Assembly (NCBI GenBank): GCA_016946835.1
Contig: JACVTC010000193.1
Coordinates: 82,501 to 146,500, forward strand
Reading direction: 5' to 3'
Origin: Neocallimastix lanati (nom. inval.)
Taxonomy: Eukaryota > Neocallimastigomycota > Neocallimastigomycetes > Neocallimastigales > Neocallimastigaceae
DNA: 64,000 nt
Under the pieces are notes generated by a model. The model saw nothing but the letters and a program-made list of their open reading frames with translations, was not told the DNA's origin and ran no database searches. Shown piece by piece: positions 1 through 10,632 of this stretch (position 1 is the first letter of the stretch; every line of letters starts with the position of its first letter). Position numbers and translations under genes: made by a program.

Positions 1-1990
1 AACCCTTGTAGTTTTTTTTTATTCTTTTATTTTATTTTTATTTTTATTTTTATTTTTTTTGAATTTATTAGCTATATTCTATAATTTAGCATAATTAGAG
101 TAATATTACTTTTTCAATAATATAATCAATATTTATAAAAAGTTATATATATATATTATTTATTTTAATTTTTATATATATTTTTAGAAAATAAAATATT
201 TCAATAAATAAAAATAATATTTATTTCTTATTCTTCATACAAAAAACCTAAAATAAAAATTTCTTATAATAAAATTTAAATATATATATTGAATAATTTT
301 TTTTTTTATTATAGTTATATATATAAAATTAATAAATATTTAAGCTTTATATTTCAAAATGGTAAACTTTTATTAATTAGGTATTATATAAATAATTTAT
401 TTTTACAAAAAATATATTCTGATATTTTTATTATTAATAATAGCAATAATAATAAAAAAAGAATATACTATATTCGTTATTAATTTGTAATTTATTAAAA
501 TTCTTTAAATATTTTTTTTTTTTAATTAACTTTAATTTAGAATTTTAATAGCTTAATAATTTAATATTATTTAAACTGAAGATAAAATCAAAAAGATTAT
601 AAATAAAAAAAAAAAAAATTAATATTTCTCTATATATATCAAAATCTTTTAAATAACCAGAATAATCAAAAATAAAAAATACAATTAAACATATTATTTA
701 TTATTATGCATATTATGCATATAGAAAGAATCAATATAATTTTTTTTATTAGGTTTTTGTTTTTTTGATTCCAAAAAAAAAAAAGTATAATCATATGTAT
801 TATAAATCAATTTTATGAAAATATATAATTCAATAATGTAATCATTACTGAATTATTGATTTATCTATAAAAAAAATTTTTTTTATAGTTTATTTTGATT
901 TATTCTATAGAAATTTTATTTAATCTAATAAAACTTATTTAAGGGAAAAAAAGACTTCTAGATTTTAAGCTTTTTTATTGAATAATTTTTTTTTTTTTTG
1001 CAATAACAATAAATAAAATATTTAACAATAATGATATTTCCTAATATTATTTATTTCTTTTTTTCTTTATAATTAACAAAAGAGTTATTAAAATATTAAT
1101 TATTAATAAGTTATTTAAATATAAATATTATAATACGAAGGAATATGAATAATAACTAAATATTGTAAATTTAATTTTTTTATTTATTTATATTTTAACT
1201 TATTAAATAATTTCTATTATGATACTAATCATAATAGTAATCATTATTTTAATAAAATTAAATAAATAAAGAAATAGAGAAAAAAAAATTAATCTATATA
1301 TTTTATTTTTAGATCCTTTTAATTTATTAAAATTTAAATTAAATGCAATATTATGTTGATAGTTTGAAAATTAATGTTATATTCATTTTAAAAAATAATA
1401 ATAAGATATTTATATTAAACTTTTTTATGTATAAAAAAACATGTATAAAAAATAAACATGTATTAAAAGATAAACATGTATAAAATGATTAACATATATA
1501 ACATGTATATATAAATATACTTATTTTATTTAATACTTAGCATTTTCAAAAAAACTTTTTTTTTTTAAAAAAAAAATAAAATTATGACATTAATAAATGC
1601 AAATTATCTTATTAAGTTTTATTTTGTAAATTTTTTTTAAACACAAATAAATTGTTATCTTTTATTATTACTTTATATAACTTTAAATAATCTTTTTTTT
1701 GTTATTATATATTTCATAATATTTTTATGGATTAAACAGTGTTTTAAATGATGTATATGATGTATACATAATTTAATTAATGTATAATACATTTTCCATG
1801 TATTAATTTATTATTAATTATAATTTTAATTTAGAAATGCTATTAATGAATAAATAATTTAGAAATGAATAAATAAATATTTATAAATAAAAATATTATT
1901 CATTATTATCATTATAATTATTATTATAGTTATAATTATTATTATAATTATTATTATAGTTATTATTATTATTAGTGTTAACATCAGTGA
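1..1990. other. A+T-rich spacer, no gene seen
   Basis: No reading frame here looks like a protein; the longest (about 64 codons near 289) is composed only of A+T-biased codons. Between 1436 and 1515 a short ACATGTAT-type motif recurs several times at about 20-bp spacing. From about 1890 to 1975 there is an imperfect ATTATTATA microsatellite next to the copia insertion point. Confidence 0.7.
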
Positions 1991-2242
1991 TGTTAAAAAT
2001 AAAGTTCAAATAGTATAGTAATTTATATTATATATATTTAAATCTCTATGTATGTATGTATGTATGTGGCTTAATACATATAATATTAATATGAAGTTAT
2101 TGTGTAATTGATGTAGTAAAAAACTAATACATGTAATTAGTATAAAATAAAATAATAATTTAATAATTAAATAAAATAGAACTTAAATAAATAAAAAAAA
2201 AAAAATAAAAAAAATAAAATAAAATAAAAATAAAAAACAAAA
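1991..2242 (+). repeat. 5' LTR of the copia element
   Basis: The LTR starts TGTT and contains AACA at 2236-2239, the inverted match of TGTT. However, the target duplication and the start of the primer site both place the end three A's later, at 2242. The LTR carries a TATATATATT stretch and a (TATG)n run near 2048-2066 within the presumed promoter/R region. Its 3' end is an A-rich tract. Confidence 0.93.
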
Positions 2243-2263
2243 GATTAAGAGTCTCAATAGCAG
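2243..2263 (+). other. Primer-binding site, probably for a tRNA-Lys(CUU) half-molecule
   Basis: Directly after the LTR is GATTAAGAGTCTCA followed by less conserved bases. Its reverse complement, TGAGACTCTTAATC, matches the anticodon arm of eukaryotic tRNA-Lys(CUU): stem TGAGA, loop CTCTTAA with anticodon CTT, then TC. It does not match a tRNA 3' acceptor end. That is the arrangement known for Drosophila copia, where a tRNA is cut in the anticodon arm to make the primer. The same 14-mer follows the LTR of the second element at 30252. Confidence 0.75.
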
Positions 2264-2265
2264 TA

Positions 2266-3306
2266 ATGAGTGAAAAAAGGAATATAACGAATACTGTTGA
2301 AGAAACAGTAAATACATTAAACCAAATAAATACAGTAAACATAGCAAATAAACCAACTACTACAAAACACCTATTAACATCAAATAACTACAGACTATGG
2401 TTAACGGATATGGATCTTTTATTAGTTATTAATGATGTTGATGACTATGTTTACGAAGAAAAGATAAAAGTTATAAAGAAAAACAAAATAGCTAAAGAAA
2501 ATCTAAAGAAATATAAAAAGGTTAGAGGTTGTGATGACCTATATTATGAAAAAGACGTCACAAAAGAAATGATAAAGCTAGATTCTTTAGCTAAGCATCT
2601 GATAAACAATAGCATATCAGATGAAATCAAAATTAAATTAGATTTTCAAAGATCTAGTGCCTATCAAATTTGGAACATTTTAAAAGCAAGTAATACTAGA
2701 TCAAATGAAGAAAGGAAATTAGAATTAAAAAATAAGTTAAAGAATATGAAATATAACAAAGAAAATGATATTTCATTATTTATTGAAGAAATGAACAACA
2801 TTTTCAATGAATTAAGTAGTCTTGAAATGGAAATCAGCGATGAGAAGAAATTTGAATATCTTTATCTCGCTCTTCCATATGAAATAACATTGGAAGTTAA
2901 CATAATGGACCACGATGGGAAATGGGAAGATGTTACCAAATGTCTAAAAAAGAAGGTCCCTAAGCTAAAATATCTTAAGGAACTTAGAAAAGAAAATAAC
3001 CACAAGAATAATACAGTAATAAACGTTAACTCAATGACCAAGAAAAATAGATTCACACCAAGAAACAACAGAGGAAGAAAAAGATGTTATATATGTAACA
3101 AGCTAGGACATATAGCACGGGACTGTTGGCATAATGAGAAGAACAAAAGAAAAAAGAACAATAATATCAAAGCCAACAACGCAAGTATAAACAAAGAGGA
3201 TGGGTATTGCGAATTTGCTGATGCTCAAATAAGCCTCGAAGATTACAATTCAGATGAAGATATCCAATCCTCATACTCCGTTCGACCGAGGCGTGGACGC
3301 TACTAA
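2266..3306 (+). CDS. Copia Gag (capsid and nucleocapsid)
   Basis: This 346-residue ORF encodes the structural protein of the element, expected to assemble the virus-like particle and bind the RNA. The N-terminal two thirds contains the copia Gag region, beginning near NNYRLWLTDM (about residue 40) and followed by charged helical sequence. Near residues 275-290 is a CCHC zinc knuckle, CYICNKLGHIARDC, preceded by a basic stretch (NRGRKR). The start codon lies just downstream of the primer site. The ORF ends inside the pol frame, so Gag is the unshifted product and Pol needs a +1 shift. Confidence 0.93.
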   Translation: MSEKRNITNTVEETVNTLNQINTVNIANKPTTTKHLLTSNNYRLWLTDMDLLLVINDVDDYVYEEKIKVIKKNKIAKENLKKYKKVRGCDDLYYEKDVTKEMIKLDSLAKHLINNSISDEIKIKLDFQRSSAYQIWNILKASNTRSNEERKLELKNKLKNMKYNKENDISLFIEEMNNIFNELSSLEMEISDEKKFEYLYLALPYEITLEVNIMDHDGKWEDVTKCLKKKVPKLKYLKELRKENNHKNNTVINVNSMTKKNRFTPRNNRGRKRCYICNKLGHIARDCWHNEKNKRKKNNNIKANNASINKEDGYCEFADAQISLEDYNSDEDIQSSYSVRPRRGRY

Positions 3307-6300
3307 AGCAGAAAATAACATGCCGAGACAAAACCTCAGTTATTATGTGACTGCCCCGTCAACTAAAGCGAAGCTACCAAGTAATATAGTCAGTTGGACA
3401 ATTGACTCCGGAGCCACCTATCACATGACAAATGCATTATCAAGTTTAATAGATAAGATAAGGTGTGAAGAAATTATCCAATTCGCTGACGGAGGTACAG
3501 TTACTGCTACGTACAAAGGTACGTACGTAGGCTATATTAACAATAATGAAATTACATTACGAAATGTATTATATATTCCTAAATTCAAAAGAAGTTTGTT
3601 GTCAATAGACAACTTAAGTGAAGAAGGTTATAAAACAATATTTTACAATTTTAATAATAAAAATTTAGTTACCATTTACAACAAAGAAGGCAAAAGGATA
3701 TTTACTACCAAATCTAATAAATCCAAAATATATAAAGTATGGACTTTCAAAAATAAAATAGAATATAATAGGGACAACAACAAAAAGACTATTACATGTG
3801 ACAATATTATAAAAGCTTTTAACACAGAAAACATGGAGCTATGGCACCGCCGTCTTGGCCACTTTTATATAGATAACATTAAGGAAAAATTAAATAATAT
3901 AAACATACAAAATAAATGTATAATATGTGCGTCCAAGATGAGAAATAAACCTTATAACAAAGCAAGAAACAAATCAAAAGAGCCGTTTGAACTTATACAT
4001 ATGGATACAGTGTCATCCCTAGATAGCTCCATATATGGAAATAAATATTTCTTAAGCATATTAGATGATTATACCAGGTACGGATGGGTCTTTTTTATGA
4101 ACTCAAAAGCCGAAGTGTTCAATATTTTCAGAAAATGGTATAAGAAAGTCACCAACATTTTCAACAAAAATATTAAATATATACGAACCGACAATGGTAC
4201 TGAGTTTACAAATAATAACTTTAGGAAATTTTGTGAAGAAAATGGTATTGAACAACAATTTTCAATACCTTACAACCCACAGCAAAACGGAAGAGCCGAA
4301 CGTTTTCAAGAAACCCTCATTTATAACGCCACCGCCATGCTCAAAGACGGTAAGCTAAATCATAAATATTGGGAAGATGCTGTAAGGACAGCAAATTACA
4401 TTCATAATAGGTTACCACATAATGGTAACAACAACAAAGTGCCTTTTGAGGAATTATATCAAGAAAAGGTCGATTATGAAAAGTTTAGAGTATTTGGTTG
4501 CCAAGTTTACTTTTATATCCCAAAACAATTTAGGCGAAAATTCAACGGAACCTCCCTTCCTGGAATATTTTTAGGATATGATGATAAAAATCCAACAGCC
4601 TACATAATATATGATACTACAAATAATAAAATAGTCCTTTCAAGGACAGTTGAATTCTTCGAAGATACCCCTGGTAATATTTCCGCACCTTCTACAAGAC
4701 CAGAAATATATAACTTTGAGGTTAATATGGAAGAATACGATGAAAATAACAAAAATACAGTATTACTCCAAGACTATAATAACAAAAATAAGGAACATGA
4801 AAATAAAGAGACAACAGAAAATAGAGAAGAAAATAAAAATAATAACAATATAAATAATAATGATAACTTAAATAATTTAAATAATAATTATTTAGAAAAT
4901 AATAATTTAAATAATAATAATAATATAAATAATAATTATCCAAATGATAATAATTTAAATAAATATAATTTTAATAAAAATTATTTAAATGATAATAATA
5001 TTAATTTTACTTATAGTCCTAATCCAAATAAAAATTTTCCCCAATCAACCAATATAATTGACCCATATAAAAATTATAATAATTATAATATTTTACCTTT
5101 AAATAATTTAAATAGTAATATAAGTAGCAATTTACCTTTTGCAGAAAACTTAAATCCGGCCATTTACAATTATAATGCTGGATTTATAAATCCTAATTTA
5201 AATTATTTAAATAAAAATAATTATATTCAAAATGAAAATTATAATAATTTTCTAAATGAATATAAGGGTCATTTATATTTAAATGATAATAATTTAAATA
5301 ATAATTATATTAATAAAATTATAAATTATGAAAATAATGCTCAAAATTCATCAAATTCAGGAAATTTAAACAATAAAAATTCAGAAGATAATTCTCAAGG
5401 TAAATATAATTTAATTAACAACATAAACAATAAAAATGATAAAATGGAACAATCCATACATAATTCAAATTGTAATGATAACGTTATGAATGGAAATTCA
5501 AGTTCCATTGATAATAATTATGTAAAAAATAATTATATTCCAAATAATAATTTATATAAAAATAATTTTAATACAAAAATGAGAATTAATAATTTATATG
5601 ATGGTCAGTCGAATATGAACGATGTCCAACGTATAAATAATAATTCTAATATAAACAAAGAATTAAATTCAAATATAAAAAATGAATTAAATTCAAATGT
5701 AAGCAAAGAATTAAATTCAAAAGTAAACAAAGAATTAAATTCAAAAGTAAACAAAGAATTAAATTCAAATATAAAAAATGAATTAAATTCAAATGTAAAC
5801 AAAGAATTAAATTCAAATGTAAACAAAGAATTAAATTCAAAAGTAAACAAAGAATTAAATTCAAATATAAATAATGAATTAAATTCAAATGTAAACAAAG
5901 AATTAAATTCAAATGTAAACAAAGAATTAAATTCAAATGAAAATAAAGAATTAAATTCAAATGAAAATAAAGAATTAAATAAATTAGATATGAATAATAA
6001 ATCAAATAATTCTACAATATCAAATATTAATAATGATAAAGAAACACCAGATAAAACAAATAATAAGAAAACAAGTAAACGTAAAGGAAAGAGAAAACTT
6101 GATTCAGAAACAAAACCTGAATCAAAGAAATTAAAATCATCAAATTTAAAGGACAAGAACGTTAAACGGAAAGGTAAGAGAAAACTTGATTCTGAATTAA
6201 AACCAGAATCAAAGAAAATAAAATCATTTGATTTAATGGATATAATAGAAGATAATTTTTCTTTATTATCTACAAAGGAGGAGCTGTGTGAACCCTATAA

Positions 6301-7807
6301 TTATCCTGATATATTCAATAAAATTGATAAAAATGAATGGTTACAAGCAGTCAAGGAGGAATTAAACAGCATGAAAAACTTAAAAGTTTATAAGAAAGTT
6401 GATAGGGTACCCAAGGGTAGTAATATAATAACACCAAAGTGGGTGTTCAGATACAAATATAATTCAGACAATAGTATAAATAAAAGAAAAGCAAGACTGG
6501 TAGCCAGAGGTTTTACACAAAAACAAGGCATTGATTATAATGAGACGTTCTCGCCCACATTGAAACAGGACTCTTTGAGAATAGCAACTGCTATTGCATC
6601 AGCCAATAACTTTAATATATATCAAATTGATATAAAATCAGCCTACCTAAACGCTACACTAAACGAAGATGTTTATATGGAAATTCCAGAAGGTGCTGAA
6701 GATTATAAAAATGGCTATTGGAAACTAAATAAAGCCTTGTACGGTTTGAAACAGTCTGGTCGTTTGTGGAACGAGACTTTAAATGAAAAACTTATAAATA
6801 TTGGTTTTAATAGACTTCGAAGTGAACCATGCATTTACGTTAAAATGAATGATCGGAATAAAATTATTTGTCTTCTTACAGTTTATGTAGATGATATATT
6901 ATTAACAGGTAATGAACATGAAGTATATAAAACAAAACATTTATTAAAAAATTATTTTAACATAACTGATATAGGTCCTGTGGATACAATCATTGGCATT
7001 AAATTTATAAAAGAAAAGGACGGCTATCTATTGCAACAACATAAATATCTAGAGAATATATTAAGAAAATTTGATATAGATAAGTATAAAATATCTTCAA
7101 ATATGATACCAGAAGAAAATAAAGAATTAAGAAAAAGAAAATTCAATATCACGAAATACCAACAAGCTATAGGTAGTTTATTATATCTCGCGATATGTAC
7201 TAGACCGGATATCTTATTTCCTGTGAATAAAGCTTCCAGAAAAGCCAAAGATCCAAATTATGAAGATTGGTATAATGTCATCAAAATATTTAGATACCTC
7301 AAGGGAAAACCTAATTATGGTTTAAGGTATTCAGGAAACTTAAAATTAAATGTTTATGTAGATGCAGATTACGGAGGAGATGTAGAGTCTAGAAAATCTA
7401 CTACGGGTTATATAATTAAAATAGGTTCAGGACCTACCTCATGGTATTCAAAATTACAACACTGTGTATCTGTATCTTCTGCCGAAAGTGAATATTATGG
7501 AATAAATGAATGCGCTAGACATTGCTTGTGGTATGAAAATGTATTAAATGAATTAAAATTAAATTGTAATTGTATAACAATAAATGTAGATAATAAAGCT
7601 GCCATTTATAATTGCGAAAATGAAACTATTAACCCAAGATCTAGACACATAGACATAAAATATCACCACACAAGAGATCTTATTAAAGAAAATAAAATAA
7701 AACTAAAATATATAAAGTCTGAAGATAATCTAGCCGATGGTTTTACAAAGTATCTTAATACATATCTATTAAATAAATTTAGAGATTCTATTATGGTGAA
7801 GTGTTAG
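3254..7807 (+). CDS. Copia Pol polyprotein (PR-IN-RT-RNase H) with Asn-rich linker
   Basis: The 1517-residue ORF carries, in order: aspartic protease (DSGAT, Asp at about 51); integrase with an HHCC zinc motif (WHRRLGH then CIICASK) and the DDE triad Asp251, Asp313, Glu349 with 35-residue spacing; reverse transcriptase from about residue 1027, with YVDD at 1211-1214; and RNase H (DADYGGD, SSAESEYY, then the HIDIKYHHTRD region) at the C terminus. Between integrase and RT lie about 500 residues of Asn-rich sequence, an octapeptide array and two copies of a basic module. The frame is +1 relative to gag and overlaps it, so the true product is probably a Gag-Pol fusion made by frameshifting; the ATG at 3254 is only the first in-frame Met. 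All catalytic motifs are intact. Confidence 0.95.
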   Translation: MKISNPHTPFDRGVDATKAENNMPRQNLSYYVTAPSTKAKLPSNIVSWTIDSGATYHMTNALSSLIDKIRCEEIIQFADGGTVTATYKGTYVGYINNNEITLRNVLYIPKFKRSLLSIDNLSEEGYKTIFYNFNNKNLVTIYNKEGKRIFTTKSNKSKIYKVWTFKNKIEYNRDNNKKTITCDNIIKAFNTENMELWHRRLGHFYIDNIKEKLNNINIQNKCIICASKMRNKPYNKARNKSKEPFELIHMDTVSSLDSSIYGNKYFLSILDDYTRYGWVFFMNSKAEVFNIFRKWYKKVTNIFNKNIKYIRTDNGTEFTNNNFRKFCEENGIEQQFSIPYNPQQNGRAERFQETLIYNATAMLKDGKLNHKYWEDAVRTANYIHNRLPHNGNNNKVPFEELYQEKVDYEKFRVFGCQVYFYIPKQFRRKFNGTSLPGIFLGYDDKNPTAYIIYDTTNNKIVLSRTVEFFEDTPGNISAPSTRPEIYNFEVNMEEYDENNKNTVLLQDYNNKNKEHENKETTENREENKNNNNINNNDNLNNLNNNYLENNNLNNNNNINNNYPNDNNLNKYNFNKNYLNDNNINFTYSPNPNKNFPQSTNIIDPYKNYNNYNILPLNNLNSNISSNLPFAENLNPAIYNYNAGFINPNLNYLNKNNYIQNENYNNFLNEYKGHLYLNDNNLNNNYINKIINYENNAQNSSNSGNLNNKNSEDNSQGKYNLINNINNKNDKMEQSIHNSNCNDNVMNGNSSSIDNNYVKNNYIPNNNLYKNNFNTKMRINNLYDGQSNMNDVQRINNNSNINKELNSNIKNELNSNVSKELNSKVNKELNSKVNKELNSNIKNELNSNVNKELNSNVNKELNSKVNKELNSNINNELNSNVNKELNSNVNKELNSNENKELNSNENKELNKLDMNNKSNNSTISNINNDKETPDKTNNKKTSKRKGKRKLDSETKPESKKLKSSNLKDKNVKRKGKRKLDSELKPESKKIKSFDLMDIIEDNFSLLSTKEELCEPYNYPDIFNKIDKNEWLQAVKEELNSMKNLKVYKKVDRVPKGSNIITPKWVFRYKYNSDNSINKRKARLVARGFTQKQGIDYNETFSPTLKQDSLRIATAIASANNFNIYQIDIKSAYLNATLNEDVYMEIPEGAEDYKNGYWKLNKALYGLKQSGRLWNETLNEKLINIGFNRLRSEPCIYVKMNDRNKIICLLTVYVDDILLTGNEHEVYKTKHLLKNYFNITDIGPVDTIIGIKFIKEKDGYLLQQHKYLENILRKFDIDKYKISSNMIPEENKELRKRKFNITKYQQAIGSLLYLAICTRPDILFPVNKASRKAKDPNYEDWYNVIKIFRYLKGKPNYGLRYSGNLKLNVYVDADYGGDVESRKSTTGYIIKIGSGPTSWYSKLQHCVSVSSAESEYYGINECARHCLWYENVLNELKLNCNCITINVDNKAAIYNCENETINPRSRHIDIKYHHTRDLIKENKIKLKYIKSEDNLADGFTKYLNTYLLNKFRDSIMVKC
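5640..5985 (+). repeat. 24-bp tandem repeat encoding an ELNSNVNK octapeptide array
   Basis: About 14 units of a 24-bp sequence sit inside pol between integrase and RT. Each encodes ELNSxxNK-like octapeptides, with x alternating among NV, KV, NI and NE. The repeat keeps the reading frame. It also creates long open frames on the opposite strand, which are artefacts. Its start is about 800 residues into Pol. Confidence 0.9.
6077..6236 (+). repeat. Duplicated basic module (NLS-like) in Pol
   Basis: Two units 87 bp (29 codons) apart, starting at 6077 and 6164, each encode KRKGKRKLDSE followed by KPESKK. Two basic clusters separated by an acidic spacer resemble a bipartite nuclear localisation signal. 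The position at the C-terminal end of the integrase region matches where Ty1 integrase carries its bipartite NLS. Function is inferred. Confidence 0.75.
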
Positions 7808-7820
7808 TCACAATTGAACT

Positions 7821-7830
7821 TTAGGAGGAG
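7821..7830 (+). other. Polypurine tract of the copia element
   Basis: The purine run AGGAGGAG directly abuts the TGTT start of the 3' LTR, as expected for the plus-strand primer of reverse transcription. Confidence 0.85.
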
Positions 7831-8082
7831 TGTTAAAAATAAAGTTCAAATAGTATAGTAATTTATATTATATATATTTAAATCTCTATGTATGTATGTA
7901 TGTATGTGGCTTAATACATATAATATTAATATGAAGTTATTGTGTAATTGATGTAGTAAAAAACTAATACATGTAATTAGTATAAAATAAAATAATAATT
8001 TAATAATTAAATAAAATAGAACTTAAATAAATAAAAAAAAAAAAATAAAAAAAATAAAATAAAATAAAAATAAAAAACAAAA
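7831..8082 (+). repeat. 3' LTR of the copia element
   Basis: Identical to the 5' LTR over all 252 positions compared, including the homopolymer tracts. It is followed directly by the AGTGA target duplication. Confidence 0.93.
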
Positions 8083-9069
8083 AGTGATATTTAATTCTGC
8101 ATTGAATTATCAATATAATAATTCTATTATTAGATTAATTGAAATATAATAATTTTAATTTCAAAAAAAAAGTAGTATATTACAATCAATTTTACCTGAT
8201 TGAATTATATATTAATGATATATTATTAATTATAAGAAATATAAATAAATTTAATAAAGCATTCTTTAAAGATAAAAAGTCATTTTTTTAATGAATCATT
8301 CATATATATTCAACTTTGTTTCATATTATATTATAATAAAATTTAATATATTTAATATTTTATGCTTTTTTTCATTAAAACAATTTAACAATTTTTGAGT
8401 GGAAGTTTAAAAAATAAAATAAAATAAAATAAATAAATATATAAATAAATAATAATAATAAATATAATAATTATAATAATAATAATTATAATAATAATAA
8501 TAATAATAATAAAACTATATCAATAAATAACATAAAAATCTTTTTAATTATCATTTATCGATTAATAATGATATATAGTTTATATAGTAAAAAAAATATA
8601 TTTATATATATTAATATTTTTAATTATTGTGATTACAATATAAAATTATATATAAATATAAATATATTATTAATTATTGTGATTAAAATATATATTATAT
8701 ATATAAATGAACATTCCTTAAAGATAATACATTTAACAAAGGTACTAAATATTTATTATAATATATATTTTAGGGATTATTTTACAATAATTTTTATTAA
8801 TATTTGATTTTATTATGATATTAGTATTTTCTAATTTTCATAAATATATAAAACTTATTAATAGTAATATTTTAATATATATTATTTATATAATTAAAAT
8901 ATAAAAATTAAAAGGCTTTAATTATTATGATATAGACAATGAAATATATTATTAAATTTATAAATATAAAAATAATTTCTCAATATAAATTATTTTAAAA
9001 CTACTCATCAATAAATAATATTTTATATTATTTTTATATTATTATTTATTACTTTTATATTAATTTATT

Positions 9070-9112
<43 letters not shown>

Positions 9113-10632
9113 AAAAAAAATTAAAAAAATATTATAAACACTATATATATTTTTAATTAAAGATTAAAGTGTAGTATTTATAGGATATATTTAAATATTA
9201 TTTATATATAATGAGTATTAAATTTATTAATTACTATTTAATATATTAATAATTAATTATTAATTATAAAAATAATAAATATATTAATTATTTTGAATAA
9301 TTATGAATTTTTAATTAACATTATTTTTTTAAATTATATATAAAAATATATACAATATAGTTGATTTGAATTAAGTGAATAAATTAATGTTTACAATACA
9401 TAAATTTCATAAATTTATAGTTAAAATTATTTCTTTTATATATTAATAATATAACATAAATATCTATTACACGTGTATTATGAATAAGAATTAATGTATT
9501 TAGGAATATATAATTTACTTCTTTAATTGAATTAAATGATATTTATTATTTATTATTTATTTAAATTCTAAAAATTTTGTTATTAAAAATTATTAAATAA
9601 TACTAAATTTCCCTTTAATAATAATTATCAATTATCATTTATTAAAATTTCTTATATTTCCTTTTTTTTTTCTTATTTTTAATATTATTTTAAAAAAAAT
9701 TTTTTTTTTCTTTTTTAAATAAAAGTACTTTTTTAGTATTAAGTATTAGTATTAAATTTCAAAAGGAATTTAATATTTTAATATAAATATTTTTATTTAA
9801 CAGGAAAAAACAGGTAAAATAATTAAGACATAAATAAATAATATATATAAACAACATATTAAAAATATTTCATAATAAATATGAAGAATAAAATTGAATA
9901 TATTTTTTTCTGTAATTTATAAAATGTATTTATGAAGTTGCATATATAAATAAAATTTTATATAAAATTTTATATAAAATGACAATAAGATCTCCGGACA
10001 TTTGAAATTTAAATTATAAATGTTGAATAATAAAAAAAGAATTAGAGGAATAAAAGTATAGAATAGAAGTATAGAATAAAAGAAAGATTGATTATATACA
10101 ACAAGATTTGAAATATATAATATAATAATACATACAATATAAAAATATTTATTGACATATATAAGAAAAATAAAATATTAATAAAAATAAAAAAAAATAA
10201 TAATTGAAGAAATAAAAATTATAAATTTATAACAAAAAAAAAAAAAAAAAAAAGTATCAGGATAAAAAATATATGTCATATAAATCAAAACCAACACATA
10301 TTGAATAATTATACATCAAATAAAGAATAATTTGTTTCAAATATATTTAATATTGTATTTTAATAAAATTATTTAATCAATTTAAGAAAATAATTATTTT
10401 AATAAGTAAAATATTGAAAAAAATTAAAAAATTAAAAATGAATTTAAACATTTTAAAATGTTTGAAATATATTATTTTATGTATTATGTAATATATTATA
10501 AATTTTAAATATGATTTTTTATTTTTTTTTTTTTGCTTATATGATTTTTTATTTTTTTTTTTTGCTTTAGTAAAAAATTGTAAAATTATTTTATTTAAAA
10601 TATATTTAGTTATTAATAATATTTAAATAGAA
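8083..10632. other. A+T-rich spacer, no gene seen
   Basis: Contains only A+T-rich sequence with a run of about 38 T's near 9070-9107, (AAT)n stretches near 8450-8510, and a tandem of GCTTATATGATTTTT-like sequence near 10525-10565. A frame of about 79 codons near 8568 is all Ile, Tyr, Asn and Lys and is not credible. The last few hundred bases are the upstream region of the Pro/Gln-rich gene. Confidence 0.65.

Larger units (their letters stand above)
1991..8082 (+). mobile_element. Complete Ty1/copia-type LTR retrotransposon
   Basis: This is a full element: 5' LTR, primer-binding site, gag, pol in the order protease-integrase-reverse transcriptase-RNase H (the copia order), polypurine tract and 3' LTR. 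The LTRs at 1991-2242 and 7831-8082 are identical by eye, including their homopolymers, and both ORFs are open, so the insertion is recent and may still be active. The 5-bp duplication AGTGA lies at 1986-1990 and 8083-8087. The element is richer in G+C than its flanks. Confidence 0.96.

Noticed and set aside
1-15. AACCCTTGTAG at the window start as telomere-like sequence
   Set aside because: A single CCCT; not repeated, so not a telomere.
5605-6156. 183- and 119-codon reverse-strand frames inside pol
   Set aside because: Mirror images of the 24-bp octapeptide repeat in the copia pol gene, with no independent support.
289-8807. Small frames at 289-483 and 8568-8807
   Set aside because: Only A+T-rich codons (Ile, Tyr, Asn, Lys, Phe); expected by chance in DNA of this composition.
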